Assembly (NCBI GenBank): GCA_000996085.1
Contig: LBYG01000007.1
Location: forward strand, 1-41,378
Direction: 5' to 3'
DNA length: 41,378 bases
DNA from: Parcubacteria group bacterium GW2011_GWB1_40_14
Lineage (GTDB): Bacteria; Patescibacteriota; Minisyncoccia; Terrybacterales; GWB1-40-14
Part shown: positions 15,149 to 24,509 of the stretch, one piece after another
Position numbering within the stretch: the first letter of the stretch is position 1
Layout of the letters: every line of letters starts with the position of its first letter
The notes under the pieces: model-generated
What the model was told of the DNA's origin: nothing
Seen by the model: only the letters and a program-made list of their open reading frames with translations
Databases searched by the model: none
Program-made: the position numbers and the translations under genes

Positions 15149-16330
15149 CTAAGAAGCAAATATTTTATTTCTTTTTAGACCAACTTCTTGTTCAAGAATA
15201 GAATGTATCTGTCCGACAGCAATATTCCAATCGTATTCTTTCGCTTTACTTATACCTTTTTGCTTCAAGAAATTGCGCGCATTTTCATCTTTAAGCAATC
15301 GTCCCATAGTATCGGCTAAAGCCGAAATATTATATGGATCTACACTTAACGCGGCCTCGCCTACTATTTCCGGCAAAGAAGAACGGTTTGATACTATTGT
15401 TGGAATGCCCCTAGCCATTGCTTCAAGCGGCGGAAAACCAAAACCCTCAAAAAGACTTGGATAGACAAAGATTTCTGCCAAATCATAAACCAGAGGCTTG
15501 TCGTTCTCATCTATAAAATCAGTAAAAATTATTTCGCTTTTGTGGGGTGATCTTTTTGCTGTAGCGACAGTATCGGAAGCCCTATGAGTCAAAGGGCCGG
15601 CTATAACCAAAGAAAGATTGCTTGATGATTTGGGGTCAGAATTTTTAAGGATTTCGAAAGCTTTGATCAAATTTACATAATTTTTCCTGGGTTCTATCGC
15701 GCTTAACGCAAGAATAAAACGACCAGGTAATTTATATTTTGTTTTTATTTCCTCCCTTTCTCCTTCGTGTGCCGCTCTATCCATAAAAAACTGATCGATG
15801 CCGGAATGAACAACTTTAATTTTATTTTCAGGCGTCTTCCAAATATTCATCAAATCTTTTTTGGTGGCCATTGAAACCGTAATTATCCGGTCCGCTTTTT
15901 GAGTTTGTGCTTTTGGATCCATCAAACCGTGCCATAATTTATCCTGCCATGAAAATAGTTCCGGAAAGCGTACAAAAGATAAATCATGAATTATCAGAAT
16001 GCGGGGACATGAAGCAGATAAAGCAGTCGACAAAAAATGAGGACTTAAAAAAACATCGATACCGCCCATAAGGCGGTCTATTAAGGGAACTTTTAAAAAT
16101 CTAAACGAAGGATCCAAAAAACGATTTGGTAAATTTATGTGTTTTAAAACAAAATTTTTCCTGTCCTTCAATATTTTTTCTGCAACGGGCGAAGATTTTC
16201 CTGTCGAAAAAAGTTTAAATGTCGTATCCGGAAACGTTTTGCTTAAATAATCTATAAGATGAACGGTGTATCCTGCGATACCTCCGCTCTGTCTTGCAGA
16301 TAAATGACGTATATCTATGCCAACTATCAC
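15149..16330 (-). CDS. Glycosyltransferase family 4 (GT-B fold)
   Basis: The 393-aa protein resembles mannosyltransferase-type GT4 enzymes. It begins MIVGIDIRHLSARQSGGIAGYTVHL, has the donor domain start RFILALSAIEPRKNYVNLIKAF and the motif YPSLFEGFGFPPLEAMARG with the EGFGFPPLE donor-binding signature. Its GTG start overlaps the TGA of the upstream Wzz-like gene (GTGA), implying translational coupling. It should act in assembling a lipid-linked surface glycan. Confidence 0.92.
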   Translation of the reverse strand: MIVGIDIRHLSARQSGGIAGYTVHLIDYLSKTFPDTTFKLFSTGKSSPVAEKILKDRKNFVLKHINLPNRFLDPSFRFLKVPLIDRLMGGIDVFLSPHFLSTALSASCPRILIIHDLSFVRFPELFSWQDKLWHGLMDPKAQTQKADRIITVSMATKKDLMNIWKTPENKIKVVHSGIDQFFMDRAAHEGEREEIKTKYKLPGRFILALSAIEPRKNYVNLIKAFEILKNSDPKSSSNLSLVIAGPLTHRASDTVATAKRSPHKSEIIFTDFIDENDKPLVYDLAEIFVYPSLFEGFGFPPLEAMARGIPTIVSNRSSLPEIVGEAALSVDPYNISALADTMGRLLKDENARNFLKQKGISKAKEYDWNIAVGQIHSILEQEVGLKRNKIFAS

Positions 16331-16917
16331 AGTTTTTCTTCTTTAAAATAATAACGGAACAAAATGAACATAATTGAAATCAAAAAACCTACTAAGGATC
16401 CGGCTATCGCCCTATTAACCACAGGCACTTGGCTGACGGGATTAAAATCAGAAACCTTAGCAGTAAAATTAGCATATTCTCCCGTCTCTTGGGCAAACAA
16501 AGTTATATCTTCGCTGATTTTTTCCTCAAGCCACTGACCATACTCATTTAAAACTGATATGTCTCCGTTTATGATTATTTTATAATCTGCCGGCGTTAAA
16601 CGCTGAATGCGCTTTATTTTTAAAGAATTATTTAAGGTGGTTTCCGGATCGTTATTTAAAACAGGATTAAGTAATATTTGTCCTAATCTTTCGCCAAAAA
16701 TTCTTGTCGTCTCTATTAAATAATAACCGTCATATTGATATGAAGGAACTATATTTTCTTCATTTATTCCGTCATGAACCAAAGAAACTACGGCATACGC
16801 GGAAGGCTTATTAATGGAAAAACTAATCCATCCCAAAAACAAACCCAAAGATACACAAAAAACTACAAAAAATTTATTCTTTAACATAAGGTTAATCGCG
16901 GTTTTAAATTCAATCAT
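16327..16917 (-). CDS. Wzz-like chain-length/polysaccharide co-polymerase protein
   Basis: The 196-aa protein has two membrane helices, near 16-33 and 168-188, with an extracytoplasmic middle domain, the plan of small Wzz/Wzc-type co-polymerases. The first helix is followed by SFSINKPSAYAVVSLV and the second is preceded by SQVPVVNRAIAGSLVG, in the position of the Pro-rich segment of that family. No kinase domain is attached. It likely tunes the length or export of the glycan made by its neighbours. Start ATG at 16917. Confidence 0.72.
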   Translation of the reverse strand: MIEFKTAINLMLKNKFFVVFCVSLGLFLGWISFSINKPSAYAVVSLVHDGINEENIVPSYQYDGYYLIETTRIFGERLGQILLNPVLNNDPETTLNNSLKIKRIQRLTPADYKIIINGDISVLNEYGQWLEEKISEDITLFAQETGEYANFTAKVSDFNPVSQVPVVNRAIAGSLVGFLISIMFILFRYYFKEEKL

Positions 16918-16937
16918 ATATAAAAATTATATTATTT

Positions 16938-18035
16938 TTAAATAAGCTGTTTATCAATAAAATTCTTTATTTTTTGGTTAAATATCGTGGTGTCAAAATT
17001 TCTTGCATGTTCTTTTATGTATTCTGTTGAAAAATCGTTATTATTGAATTTTTGCAGGGCTTTTTCCAAAGATTCAACCGTTTGCTCTTCAAAAAACATA
17101 CCGGTCTTCCCGTCCTGTACTGTTTCAAGGGCTCCTCCTCCGCGCCATGCGATAACAGGACTTCCTGCAGCCATAGCTTCTACGGCAACCAAACCAAAAT
17201 CCTCTTCTTGAGGGAAAATCATTGCCTGACACCTTGAATATTCTTCCCTTAATACCTCATCACTTACAGCCCCCAAAAACCTTATATTTGGCGCGCCTTG
17301 AGCCAACTGTTTCAATTGTTTTTTTGCGGGACCATCCCCGACAATATGTAGATTAAAGCCTGCTCTACGCGCCGCTTCAATGCCCAGATCAAAACGTTTA
17401 TATGCGATCAGGCGACCCGCCATAAGAAAAAAATCTTGTTCGTCTCGTTTGCCTTTTGAAAAATAATCTACTTTTACCGGAGGAAAAATAACTTCTGCAT
17501 CACGTCCATAATATTTACGTATCCGGTTTTGAACATGATATGAATTTGCAATAAAAGTATCCGGACGCAATGACGCAGAGTGGTCCCAAATCCTTAACCA
17601 ATTCAAAAATATAGGGGCTAATTTTCTCATTATCAAAGGATATCCGCCAAATTCTTCAACATAGCGATGACTGTCGTCCCAAGCAAACCGGGTAGGAGTA
17701 TGACAATAGCAAATATGCTTTGATTCCGGTCGGGTAATTATACCTTTTGCAAAACTAGCCGAATCAGAAATAACAACCTGATACGCCGACAGATCAAATT
17801 GTTCAACGGCAATCGGCATTAGTGGAGGAAATAAACGGTGATGTTTTTTGACAAATTCAAAATTTTGCAAAAAAGAAGTTACTATGCGCCGTTCTTTAAA
17901 AACGCCCTTGGTCCCCCGCTCATCATAAATCAAGGTAAAAATGGGAGCTTGTGGAAATATATCGCACAATGCTTCCAATACCCTTTCGGCACCGCCATAT
18001 TGAGTTAAATAGTCGTGTACAAGAGCAACCCTCAT
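16938..18035 (-). CDS. Glycosyltransferase family 4
   Basis: A 365-aa GT4 enzyme. The N-terminal block MRVALVHDYLTQYGGAERVLEAL and the CYCHTPTRFAWD segment are typical of the WbaZ/mannosyltransferase-like subgroup. The donor domain has FFLMAGRLIAYKRFDLGIEAA and MIFPQEEDFGLVAVEAMAAGSPVIAW with the E-x7-E motif. ATG at 18035 opens the conserved core; a more upstream frame start at 18047 adds only four residues. It sits between the sugar-phosphate transferase and the Wzz-like gene, in an order typical of a polysaccharide cluster. Confidence 0.92.
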   Translation of the reverse strand: MRVALVHDYLTQYGGAERVLEALCDIFPQAPIFTLIYDERGTKGVFKERRIVTSFLQNFEFVKKHHRLFPPLMPIAVEQFDLSAYQVVISDSASFAKGIITRPESKHICYCHTPTRFAWDDSHRYVEEFGGYPLIMRKLAPIFLNWLRIWDHSASLRPDTFIANSYHVQNRIRKYYGRDAEVIFPPVKVDYFSKGKRDEQDFFLMAGRLIAYKRFDLGIEAARRAGFNLHIVGDGPAKKQLKQLAQGAPNIRFLGAVSDEVLREEYSRCQAMIFPQEEDFGLVAVEAMAAGSPVIAWRGGGALETVQDGKTGMFFEEQTVESLEKALQKFNNNDFSTEYIKEHARNFDTTIFNQKIKNFIDKQLI

Positions 18036-18047
18036 ATTTAAAATCAA

Positions 18048-18140
18048 AAATTAAAAATAAAATATTAAAATTTTGGTTCCCCGACGTACGTCGAGGTTCA
18101 CTAATTTGCTTTTTTATATTTACATTTTATATTGACTTGT
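18048..18140. repeat. AT-rich repeat with GC hairpin (family D, copy 2)
   Basis: AAAATCAAAAATTAAAAATAAAATATTAAAATTTTGGTT leads into a CCCCGACGT/ACGTCGAGG near-palindrome and a T-rich right part. The core resembles the repeat at 1655-1752. It lies directly before a co-directional gene start. Confidence 0.5.
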
Positions 18141-18142
18141 TT

Positions 18143-19567
18143 CTAACTTCTATGTCTTTTAAATAAAATAGAAAACGGTGTCTTCAAAAGAATTATCAAA
18201 TCCAACCACAACGACCAATTCTCAATATAATGGAGATCTAATCTGAATTCATCTTCAAAATTTAAATCTGAACGGCCTGAAATCTGTCCCATTCCGGTAA
18301 TCCCCGGTTTTAAAGCAAAAACTCTATGATATATTTTCTCATATTTTTCCACTTCTTTGGGTAAATGCGGACGTGGACCAACCAAACTTATATCTCCTTT
18401 TAATGAATTTAAAAATTGCGGCAGTTCATCTAAACTACTATTTTCAAGAAATCTTCCTAATTTTGTTCTTCGCGGATCGTTTAAAACCTTGGGAACGGGG
18501 CCTGATCTGGTATTGTACTTTTGTATAAGATCATTTTCTGCTTTCTCAGCCTCTGCCGCGTTTGGATATCCTTCTCCCGTGCAATATTCCACCTTCATCG
18601 TTCTGAACTTGAACATTGTAAAATGCCCCCTTGGTCCCACTCGCTTGCTTTTATATAAAATAGGGCCCGGAGAATCATGTTTAATTGCCAACGCGATAGC
18701 CAACATCAAAGGAGCAAAAAATATAATTCCCAAAGTCGAACCCATCATATCAGCTGCTCTTTTGACGATCTTTCCCCAACCTTCAAGCGGGGTTCGTCTT
18801 AACTCAACAAAAGGCACGTCTCCAATGACAGCAGTTTTTGAATTAACTGTCAGCGTTTGGAATAAATTGGGAACAAAAGAGAACAGCAGATGTCTCTCAT
18901 TTGCAAATTCTATAAGCTCAAGTATCTTCTCTTTTGGATAATTTGTATCGGCCAACAAAATCTCATCTATGAGATTATCTGCAACAAGAGCTGATATTTC
19001 ATTCTTATCCGGAGCAAAAAGATGTTTAACAACGCGCATGCCCAATGATCTATCTTCATTTAATATTTTTGCCAATCTTTCGCTGACGTGATCTTGTCCA
19101 ATTAATAATATTTTTATTACCGGAAATCCTATTTTTGAACCCAATCTATCTATAAAAAAGTTGACCGCGGACCTCTCAAGTAAAAGAAATGAAATCGCGA
19201 AAAACCACCATGCAATCACCAAAAACCTTGAATCAAAAAGCTCCTGCCTAATAAATATGGCAGAGGTTATTGCGGCAAAAGTTACAGAGGCGGCAAAGAT
19301 AAGCTTAGTTACCGTCCCCAATAATTTAACTTCTTGCCTGACATTATATAAACCCAAAGAAGCTATAACCACCGTATTGAAAGCCGCTGCCAACAATACT
19401 AAATAAAAATATTCCGTAAAACTTAATTTAAAAATTACCGGCTTTAAAGACTGGATCATCGGATGAAACCTTAAAAGCCAGGCAACCACCCCGGCTAATG
19501 AGGCGGCAATAAAATCCAAAGGCACCAGAATTACCACAAACCACAGAGGCAAACGTTTAAACATATA
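18143..19567 (-). CDS. Polyprenyl-phosphate sugar-1-phosphate transferase (WbaP/WcaJ type)
   Basis: This enzyme should start glycan synthesis by transferring a sugar-1-phosphate from a nucleotide sugar to undecaprenyl phosphate. The product (474 aa from ATG 19567; a TTG at 19603 would add 12) has four N-terminal membrane helices, a CoA-binding-like Rossmann segment (VIKILLIGQDHVSERLAKIL), a further helix and the C-terminal bacterial sugar transferase domain: KRAADMMGSTLGIIFF, GPILYKSKRVGPRGHFTMFKFRTM, LGRFLENSSLDELPQFLNSLKGDISLVGPRP and KPGITGMGQISGRSDL. It is the first gene of the glycan cluster. Confidence 0.93.
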   Translation of the reverse strand, partial: YMFKRLPLWFVVILVPLDFIAASLAGVVAWLLRFHPMIQSLKPVIFKLSFTEYFYLVLLAAAFNTVVIASLGLYNVRQEVKLLGTVTKLIFAASVTFAAITSAIFIRQELFDSRFLVIAWWFFAISFLLLERSAVNFFIDRLGSKIGFPVIKILLIGQDHVSERLAKILNEDRSLGMRVVKHLFAPDKNEISALVADNLIDEILLADTNYPKEKILELIEFANERHLLFSFVPNLFQTLTVNSKTAVIGDVPFVELRRTPLEGWGKIVKRAADMMGSTLGIIFFAPLMLAIALAIKHDSPGPILYKSKRVGPRGHFTMFKFRTMKVEYCTGEGYPNAAEAEKAENDLIQKYNTRSGPVPKVLNDPRRTKLGRFLENSSLDELPQFLNSLKGDISLVGPRPHLPKEVEKYEKIYHRVFALKPGITGMGQISGRSDLNFEDEFRLDLHYIENWSLWLDLIILLKTPFSILFKRHRS

Positions 19568-19614
19568 TATTTCAATAATAAGGCTTAAACCCTTATTTTG
19601 CAAAGATAAATTAG

Positions 19615-19685
19615 ATATTTTTTCCGCCAGCCCGCCCCGCTTCGCTCAGCGAGGCCGGGGAGACGAATCCGCCTTTGGCGGACAA
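19615..19685. repeat. GC-rich hairpin insertion in an AT-rich gap
   Basis: TCCGCCA (left) pairs with a GGCGGA at the right end, and CCCCGCTTCGctcaGCG...CCGGGG forms a nested hairpin. The base composition contrasts with the surrounding AT-rich gap. It is part of the 160-bp gap upstream of the sugar transferase; no gene is visible there. Confidence 0.4.
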
Positions 19686-19724
19686 GCAAAAAATGAAAAA
19701 GCTCTACTTTTCCACGAACGCATG

Positions 19725-19756
19725 AACAAAAAATGCGCGTTTTTTAAACGCGCACA
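19725..19756 (-). terminator. Terminator after the ABC permease gene
   Basis: TGCGCGTTT and AAACGCGCA pair around a 3-nt loop, followed on the minus strand by TTTTTTG. Confidence 0.85.
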
Positions 19757-19763
19757 TTATTAT

Positions 19764-20708
19764 TTATTCTTCGGAAGATTCAAGCCTGATCCGCGGATCA
19801 ATCATAGTATAAATGATATCGGTCAGAATCTGAAAAACCAAGAAAAGTATAAGACTGAACTGCGCCAGAGCCATAATGATATCGTAGTCACGAGCATATA
19901 CTGCCTCTAGCGAAAGAACGCCGATACCAGGAATCCCATAGAGCATCTCGATAAAGAACGAACCTTCGAATACTGAAACAAGAGATAGTCCAACGACAGT
20001 AGTCATTGGCAGTAATGCATTACGCAAGGCGTGCTTTCCAATTACGCTCGTTTCGGTCAAGCCTTTCGAACGAGCTGTTCTAATATAATCCTGATCAAGG
20101 ACTGCTAATAAAGTATTCCGCATTAAACGCGCTGGACCCGCCAAAGCCGGCAGAGTGAACACGAGCAAAGGAATGATTATTTTCAGTGAAAATATACCGT
20201 CCCAGCCCGATGCCGGAACCAGATGCAACTGAAGGACAAAAATGTAAAGCAGGATAGGAATACCCACAATAGAAGGTATCGAATGGAAGAAAAGACAGAT
20301 GCTGATAAGGAAGGGGTCCTTCCATTTTCCATGATTTAGCGCCGCAATGATACCGATTAATCCTCCTAAAAGAAATATCATAAGCAAAGCCACAAATCCA
20401 AGTTGTGCGGAAACAGCAATACGCGGAAAAACAAGTTCAGCTACGGGAGTGCCGGGATACTTAGAGATACTTTCGCCAAGATCCCCGGTAAAAAATCCGG
20501 TCATATAGCTGATGTACTGTATCGGAATAGGTTCATCAAGTTTAAGTTGATGCCTTATCCGCTCAATAACTTCGGGATCGGCTCGCGGCCCCGCTCGTAC
20601 CAAAATAGGATCACCCGGAGCATAACGCGTAAGCATGAACGTTCCGAAAGAAACGATAAAAAATATAGGCACCATCCACAATAAACGCCTGATAATATAG
20701 GTTCCCAT
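19764..20708 (-). CDS. Peptide/oligopeptide ABC transporter permease (DppB/OppB type)
   Basis: One of the two membrane subunits of a class C peptide importer. The 314-aa protein begins with the typical MGTYIIRRLLWMVPIFFIVSFGTFMLTRYAPGDP, has six membrane helices and the EAA coupling motif RTARSKGLTETSVIGKHALRNALLP near 204-228. AAGGAG lies 7 nt before the ATG. It is separated by about 8 kb from the matching DppC and binding-protein genes at 26.8-29.7 kb, and no ATPase gene is in the window. A TTGACA promoter reads from beside element B3. Confidence 0.93.
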   Translation of the reverse strand: MGTYIIRRLLWMVPIFFIVSFGTFMLTRYAPGDPILVRAGPRADPEVIERIRHQLKLDEPIPIQYISYMTGFFTGDLGESISKYPGTPVAELVFPRIAVSAQLGFVALLMIFLLGGLIGIIAALNHGKWKDPFLISICLFFHSIPSIVGIPILLYIFVLQLHLVPASGWDGIFSLKIIIPLLVFTLPALAGPARLMRNTLLAVLDQDYIRTARSKGLTETSVIGKHALRNALLPMTTVVGLSLVSVFEGSFFIEMLYGIPGIGVLSLEAVYARDYDIIMALAQFSLILFLVFQILTDIIYTMIDPRIRLESSEE

Positions 20709-20747
20709 ACAGAACTCCTTGGTATAAAAGAACTTTAAATTAGATTT

Positions 20748-20776
20748 ACTTTATAATTTTATGTTGATTTTGTCAA
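20748..20776 (-). promoter_or_regulatory. Permease promoter touching element B3
   Basis: TTGACA at 20776-20771 with TAAAGT 17 nt on (20753-20748). The first five bases of the -35 region are the ATTGA target repeat of element B3. Confidence 0.6.
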
Positions 20777-20777
20777 T

Positions 20778-20874
20778 CCCGTTTAGAAATTTACGAAATT
20801 AAAATTATATTCTGTCTTGCTTCAAAACATTATTTTTTAAAAAAGATTGAACTAGCCGTAAATTTCTAACGGGA
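20778..20874. mobile_element. Inverted-repeat element B3 between divergent promoters
   Basis: A 97-bp unit, the shortest copy, with arms CCCGtTTAGAAATTTACG and CGTAAATTTCTAACGGGA is flanked by TCAAT (20773-20777, 20875-20879). The inside is AT-rich with no clear hairpin. The arms match those of B1 almost exactly. Confidence 0.82.
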
Positions 20875-20882
20875 TCAATAAA

Positions 20883-20911
20883 TTGACATAACCTTAAAAA
20901 TAGTCTATTAG
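20883..20911 (+). promoter_or_regulatory. M28 peptidase promoter
   Basis: TTGACA at 20883-20888 and TATTAG at 20906-20911, spacer 17 nt; the GTG start follows about 38 nt later behind GGGAGAGAG. Confidence 0.65.
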
Positions 20912-20948
20912 AATATTAAATTGAAGAACATTACAATGGGAGAGAGAC

Positions 20949-22037
20949 GTGAAATTCTCACGCAAAATTGCCGCATCAACTATTACGCTTATCGTAATTA
21001 TAGGTTTGGTCGCCGGAATAAGCGCGTTCTCATATAATAAACCGTATTCTTATGATTTCTCTGCGATTGAAACCGGAATTAATTCGATAACCACAGAAGA
21101 ACTCCAGGAAACTATAGATTTTCTAGCAGCTCCCCAAAGAGAAGGGCGACGCAACGCGACTCCTGGAAGCTTTGAAGCTTCGAATTACATTGCAGATACT
21201 CTTATTTCATATGGTTTCAAATCTTTTAACAAAAATTATTTTCAGGAATTCGATTTACGTGATGTGCAAAACCCCGATTTTTCGGTAGAAAGACTGCTGG
21301 CATGGGCTTTGAAAAATGAATATACCATCGATTCAAGAGCACGAAATGTCGTCGGATATCTTGAAGGAACCACGAAGAAAAATGAATATATTGTAATAGG
21401 TGCCCACTACGACCACCTCGGTGTACAAAATGGCAAGCTGTTCCCGGGCGCAGATGATAATGCGTCGGGCACAGCCGGAGTGCTGGAAATAGCTGAGGCT
21501 TTAGGAGAGCTTGCAAAACAAGGTATCCGGCCTGAGCGGAGCATCATAACGGTATTCTTTGACGCTGAAGAGTGGGGTTTGTGGGGTTCACAATATTTTG
21601 CTGAAAATCCGCCCATTCCGTTTGAAAAAATAGTTAGTATGTTCAATCTTGATATGATAAGCCGGAATGCACAGGACGAAGTCTTGCTTATCGGCTCTCC
21701 GGACCTTACCGATTTTGCGAGTCGCAGTCCCACACTTTATGAAATGCTAAAGACCGCGAACGCAGATATCGGAATGAAACTTCTAATCCCGCCAGAAGAA
21801 CTGCGCGAAGAACAGATTTTCTGGAGAAGCGACCAGGCTTCATTCTTCGTTCAAAGCCCCGAAAATAACAGAATTCCTGTCATTTTCCTGAATTCCGATG
21901 AACATCCTGATTATCATCAACCGTCTGATACTGCAAATAAGATAAATGCGCTAAAAGCCAGAAATATCACCCGACTTGCATTTAAAACCCTGTGGCAGCT
22001 GTCCGATTTTGAAGGACTACCTATATATAATGAATAA
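20949..22037 (+). CDS. Secreted or membrane-anchored M28 family aminopeptidase
   Basis: The 362-aa product has an N-terminal hydrophobic helix (residues 9-27) and an M28 zinc-peptidase domain. Ligand motifs are visible: His/Asp in VIGAHYDHLG, Asp in GADDNASGTAGVLEIAEAL, the catalytic/ligand Glu pair in FFDAEEWGLWGSQYF, Asp in MFNLDMISRN and a late His in SDEHPDYHQPSDT. Enzymes of this family cleave N-terminal residues from extracellular peptides. The GTG start has GGGAGAGAG upstream. Next to the peptide importer genes it plausibly feeds that importer. Confidence 0.93.
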   Translation: MKFSRKIAASTITLIVIIGLVAGISAFSYNKPYSYDFSAIETGINSITTEELQETIDFLAAPQREGRRNATPGSFEASNYIADTLISYGFKSFNKNYFQEFDLRDVQNPDFSVERLLAWALKNEYTIDSRARNVVGYLEGTTKKNEYIVIGAHYDHLGVQNGKLFPGADDNASGTAGVLEIAEALGELAKQGIRPERSIITVFFDAEEWGLWGSQYFAENPPIPFEKIVSMFNLDMISRNAQDEVLLIGSPDLTDFASRSPTLYEMLKTANADIGMKLLIPPEELREEQIFWRSDQASFFVQSPENNRIPVIFLNSDEHPDYHQPSDTANKINALKARNITRLAFKTLWQLSDFEGLPIYNE

Positions 22038-22043
22038 AAAATC

Positions 22044-22072
22044 ACCCGCCTTGTAAAAAGGCGGGTTTTTAT
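22044..22072 (+). terminator. Terminator after the M28 peptidase
   Basis: ACCCGCCTT and AAGGCGGGT pair around a 5-nt loop, followed by TTTTTATTTT. Confidence 0.92.
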
Positions 22073-22131
22073 TTTACAAATGTCCATCGCGCATGATAAA
22101 GAGTGCTTAGCACCTATACAAAGGAATAAGC

Positions 22132-22857
22132 ATGAAGCGCAAATTGTACAGATTCGCCGCTCTAACTATCGTAATCGTTCTGCTTACCACGTTCATAAAC
22201 ACAGACTCTATCAATGCCAGCATCAACAGTAAATATCCTTGGGTGCACGTTACCATACAAAAAGAAACCAACAGAACCGAATCCAAAGATTGGATAAAAG
22301 CATTAGATGAAGCGCTTGATACGCTACCGTCACATATTGTTACAGGCATCAAATCCGAAAATGGCTTGAATGTCACGCTTACCGTAGAATCCAATGAAAA
22401 ATGGTCCGGTCGGGCTTACCCAGACTTAACAACGGGTATTTATTTTAATGAACAGCCTTCGTCAAAGAACTATCCTCTTGACTCGGAACCACCGATATTA
22501 AACGGATTCTCGCATAATGAAAAATTCTATGTGGCGCTACATGAACTAGGTCATATCTATTTCTTCCGTTCAGAAAAAGACACTCATGATTTCCAAACTT
22601 TTGAAAAAATAGTTTCAACAAAGAATGCTGAGGGAGAAATATCATGGCTGGAAGAACCGTCTACTATTTATCCTTTAAGTCATAAGGCAAATCAGTTAGC
22701 CGAATCTGCCGCTGAAGCTTTCGCTCTTTTTGTGGTCTCGCCTGATATCCTAAAAGCATGCTACCCGCTACAATATAATTTCATGCGCCAAGTTTTCGGT
22801 CGTGAATATACGGAAACTCCCAATTCTATAATTACCCGTATAAACTGCAAACAATAA
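22132..22857 (+). CDS. Putative secreted HExxH zinc metallopeptidase
   Basis: I do not recognise a named family. The 241-aa protein has a signal-like N-terminus (basic KRK, hydrophobic 8-22, then INASINS) and the zinc motif HELGH near residues 138-142 in FYVALHELGHIYFF. A downstream AESAAEAFALFV (about 190-201) supplies a Glu in the place expected of a gluzincin third ligand, as in lethal-factor-like peptidases. AAAGGA lies 6 nt before the ATG. It is flanked by terminators on both sides, so it is a single-gene unit within the proteolysis region. Confidence 0.78.
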   Translation: MKRKLYRFAALTIVIVLLTTFINTDSINASINSKYPWVHVTIQKETNRTESKDWIKALDEALDTLPSHIVTGIKSENGLNVTLTVESNEKWSGRAYPDLTTGIYFNEQPSSKNYPLDSEPPILNGFSHNEKFYVALHELGHIYFFRSEKDTHDFQTFEKIVSTKNAEGEISWLEEPSTIYPLSHKANQLAESAAEAFALFVVSPDILKACYPLQYNFMRQVFGREYTETPNSIITRINCKQ

Positions 22858-22863
22858 AAAAAT

Positions 22864-22890
22864 CCCGCACATATTGTGCGGGTTTTATTT
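22864..22890. terminator. Terminator between convergent genes
   Basis: CCCGCAC and GTGCGGG pair around ATATT, followed by TTTTATTT on the plus strand; the S41 gene ends at its edge on the other strand. Confidence 0.88.
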
Positions 22891-22891
22891 A

Positions 22892-24377
22892 TTACGGAAG
22901 AAGTTCGTCCAGAGCCCTAAAAAGAACGGGATCCCATTGTGTATTGTGAGCAAATGTTGCATAGTCATCGTCTGACCAGGTTACCAGAATGTCGGGCATT
23001 AAACCGCCCGTTTCCTTATATCCATCTCCATCGGTATCAATACGTTCAATAAAATCACCGTTTGGTGTTTTCCAAAGCCCCGATAATAACAGCTCGGCCG
23101 TTATCACGAAGCGAACCGGCGAAAACTTCCGAAGCGCTATAAGAGTTGTCGTTTGAACCCGGACGATTCTGCGGGTCGCGACCGACAAGCACAACAATAG
23201 GCACGTCTATTGCCAAATCGTAATTCTGATAGGTGAGCTGGGTTTCATTGCCGTTTTTGTCTTCCTGGATAAGAACGGTTGCTCCGCCCGGAAGGAAGTA
23301 ATCGATCACTTCTAGAGTGGCCTGAACCAAACCGCCGCCGTTACCACGCAAATCGATAATGATGCCGCGAGCATAGTTTTGGCGCGGAACACCTTGCAGG
23401 ATTGCCGCGAAATCACGGGGTACCTGTTCACTGAATTCATTCATCTTGATGTAAAGTACACCTTGAACGAAATTACCGTCCCGGTCAATTAGAGGGCAAT
23501 CAAATGGTAGATCGACCGTACTATTGCCGCGTCCGTCAGGAAGAGAACTTCCCGGACAAGATGAAACCACATTCTGCCGAATCTGACCGCGCACAACGGG
23601 CATATTTTCCACAGCGCCATTCATGTGGCGAACGGTGATAACAACCGTAGTACCGGCTTCTCCTCTGATCTTCTGCGTAAGCTGGAAACGGCTGCACCCT
23701 TCAATGGATTTACCGTCCACTTTAGTAAGCACATCACCGGACTTCAAACCAGCTTTTTCTGCAGGAGAGCCGGCAAAAACTGTTGCGATAATAGTTTCAT
23801 TATTCTCGTCGCGAGTAGAAACACCGATACCTTCGTACTTACCGCTGGAATCAGATGCGCCAGAATTATAAAGATCTGCATTATAATAACTGGCGAAAGG
23901 ATCGCCGATAGCTTTAATAATGCCGTTCACAGCGCTTTCAAAAAGATCCTGACGCCGTTGAGGATTCTGCAAAACACTGTAAGCAGGATCCTGAACCATG
24001 CGCTCATAAACTTTCTGGATAACGCCAAAATCGACCTGACCCGCAGCTATCTGCTGGTCAACCATATCGGTTGCCCAATCAGGAATACTCTTTTCGTTAA
24101 CACCAACGAAACCAAAAATAGTTTTGAGGGCGCCGCGCAAAAGAATATCCGGCTTAGCAACTTTCGACTGGTAAACGGATTGCTGACGGAACACCGTGTA
24201 TACATCGTTCAATACCGTAAAATCAACTTCGGGTGGAGTGGCTTGCGGACAAAGTGCGCTACTGTCGGATCCATCCGAAGATAGGCCGCTATTTTTATAA
24301 GCAGAAAAACCTACGACACCAACCAAAACAACCGCAAGAACAGCAACGAAAAACTTAGGAGAAACCTTGTGCAACAT
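22892..24377 (-). pseudogene. S41 (CtpA-like) carboxyl-terminal peptidase, broken by deletion and frameshift
   Basis: The 5' frame (to 23055) encodes a signal anchor (11-30), an N-terminal helical domain, a PDZ domain (KYEGIGVSTRDENNET...GLKSGDVLTKVDGKSI) and the S41 core with IIIDLRGNGGG and the nucleophile block YSASEVFAGSLRDNGRAVIIG, then stops after ALENTKR. The family's C-terminal end (LWKTPNGDFIE...GGLMPDILVTW) continues in another frame to 22892. The piece normally between them, holding the general-base Lys in a TFGKGxVQ motif, is missing: about 30 residues are gone at 23073-23084. The enzyme should be inactive. ATG 24377 is chosen with AAGGAG 10 nt upstream. An assembly error is possible. 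Confidence 0.82.
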
Positions 24378-24421
24378 TCTATTCAATCTCCTTATTTGTC
24401 AAAAACCAACGATTTGCAATG

Positions 24422-24450
24422 AGCATATAATATAACAATAAATATGTCAA
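24422..24450 (-). promoter_or_regulatory. Promoter of the S41 gene, TTGACA-17-TATGCT
   Basis: -35 TTGACA at 24450-24445; -10 TATGCT at 24427-24422. It lies between the S41 gene and the terminator of the upstream gene. Confidence 0.65.
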
Positions 24451-24464
24451 CTTGCCTGCTGAAA

Positions 24465-24498
24465 AAATAAAAACCTCTTGTTTTTTAACAAGAGGTTA
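24465..24498 (-). terminator. Terminator after the HtrA-like gene
   Basis: AACCTCTTGTT and AACAAGAGGTT pair around a 2-4 nt loop, followed on the minus strand by TTTTATTTTTTC. Confidence 0.92.
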
Positions 24499-24509
24499 AC
24501 TCAACAAAA

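Noticed and set aside
22892..23197. Independent 101-aa gene
   Set aside because: Its C-terminal half is plainly the end of the S41 peptidase in another frame; the N-terminal part is the reverse of no domain and comes from overlapping S41 coding sequence.
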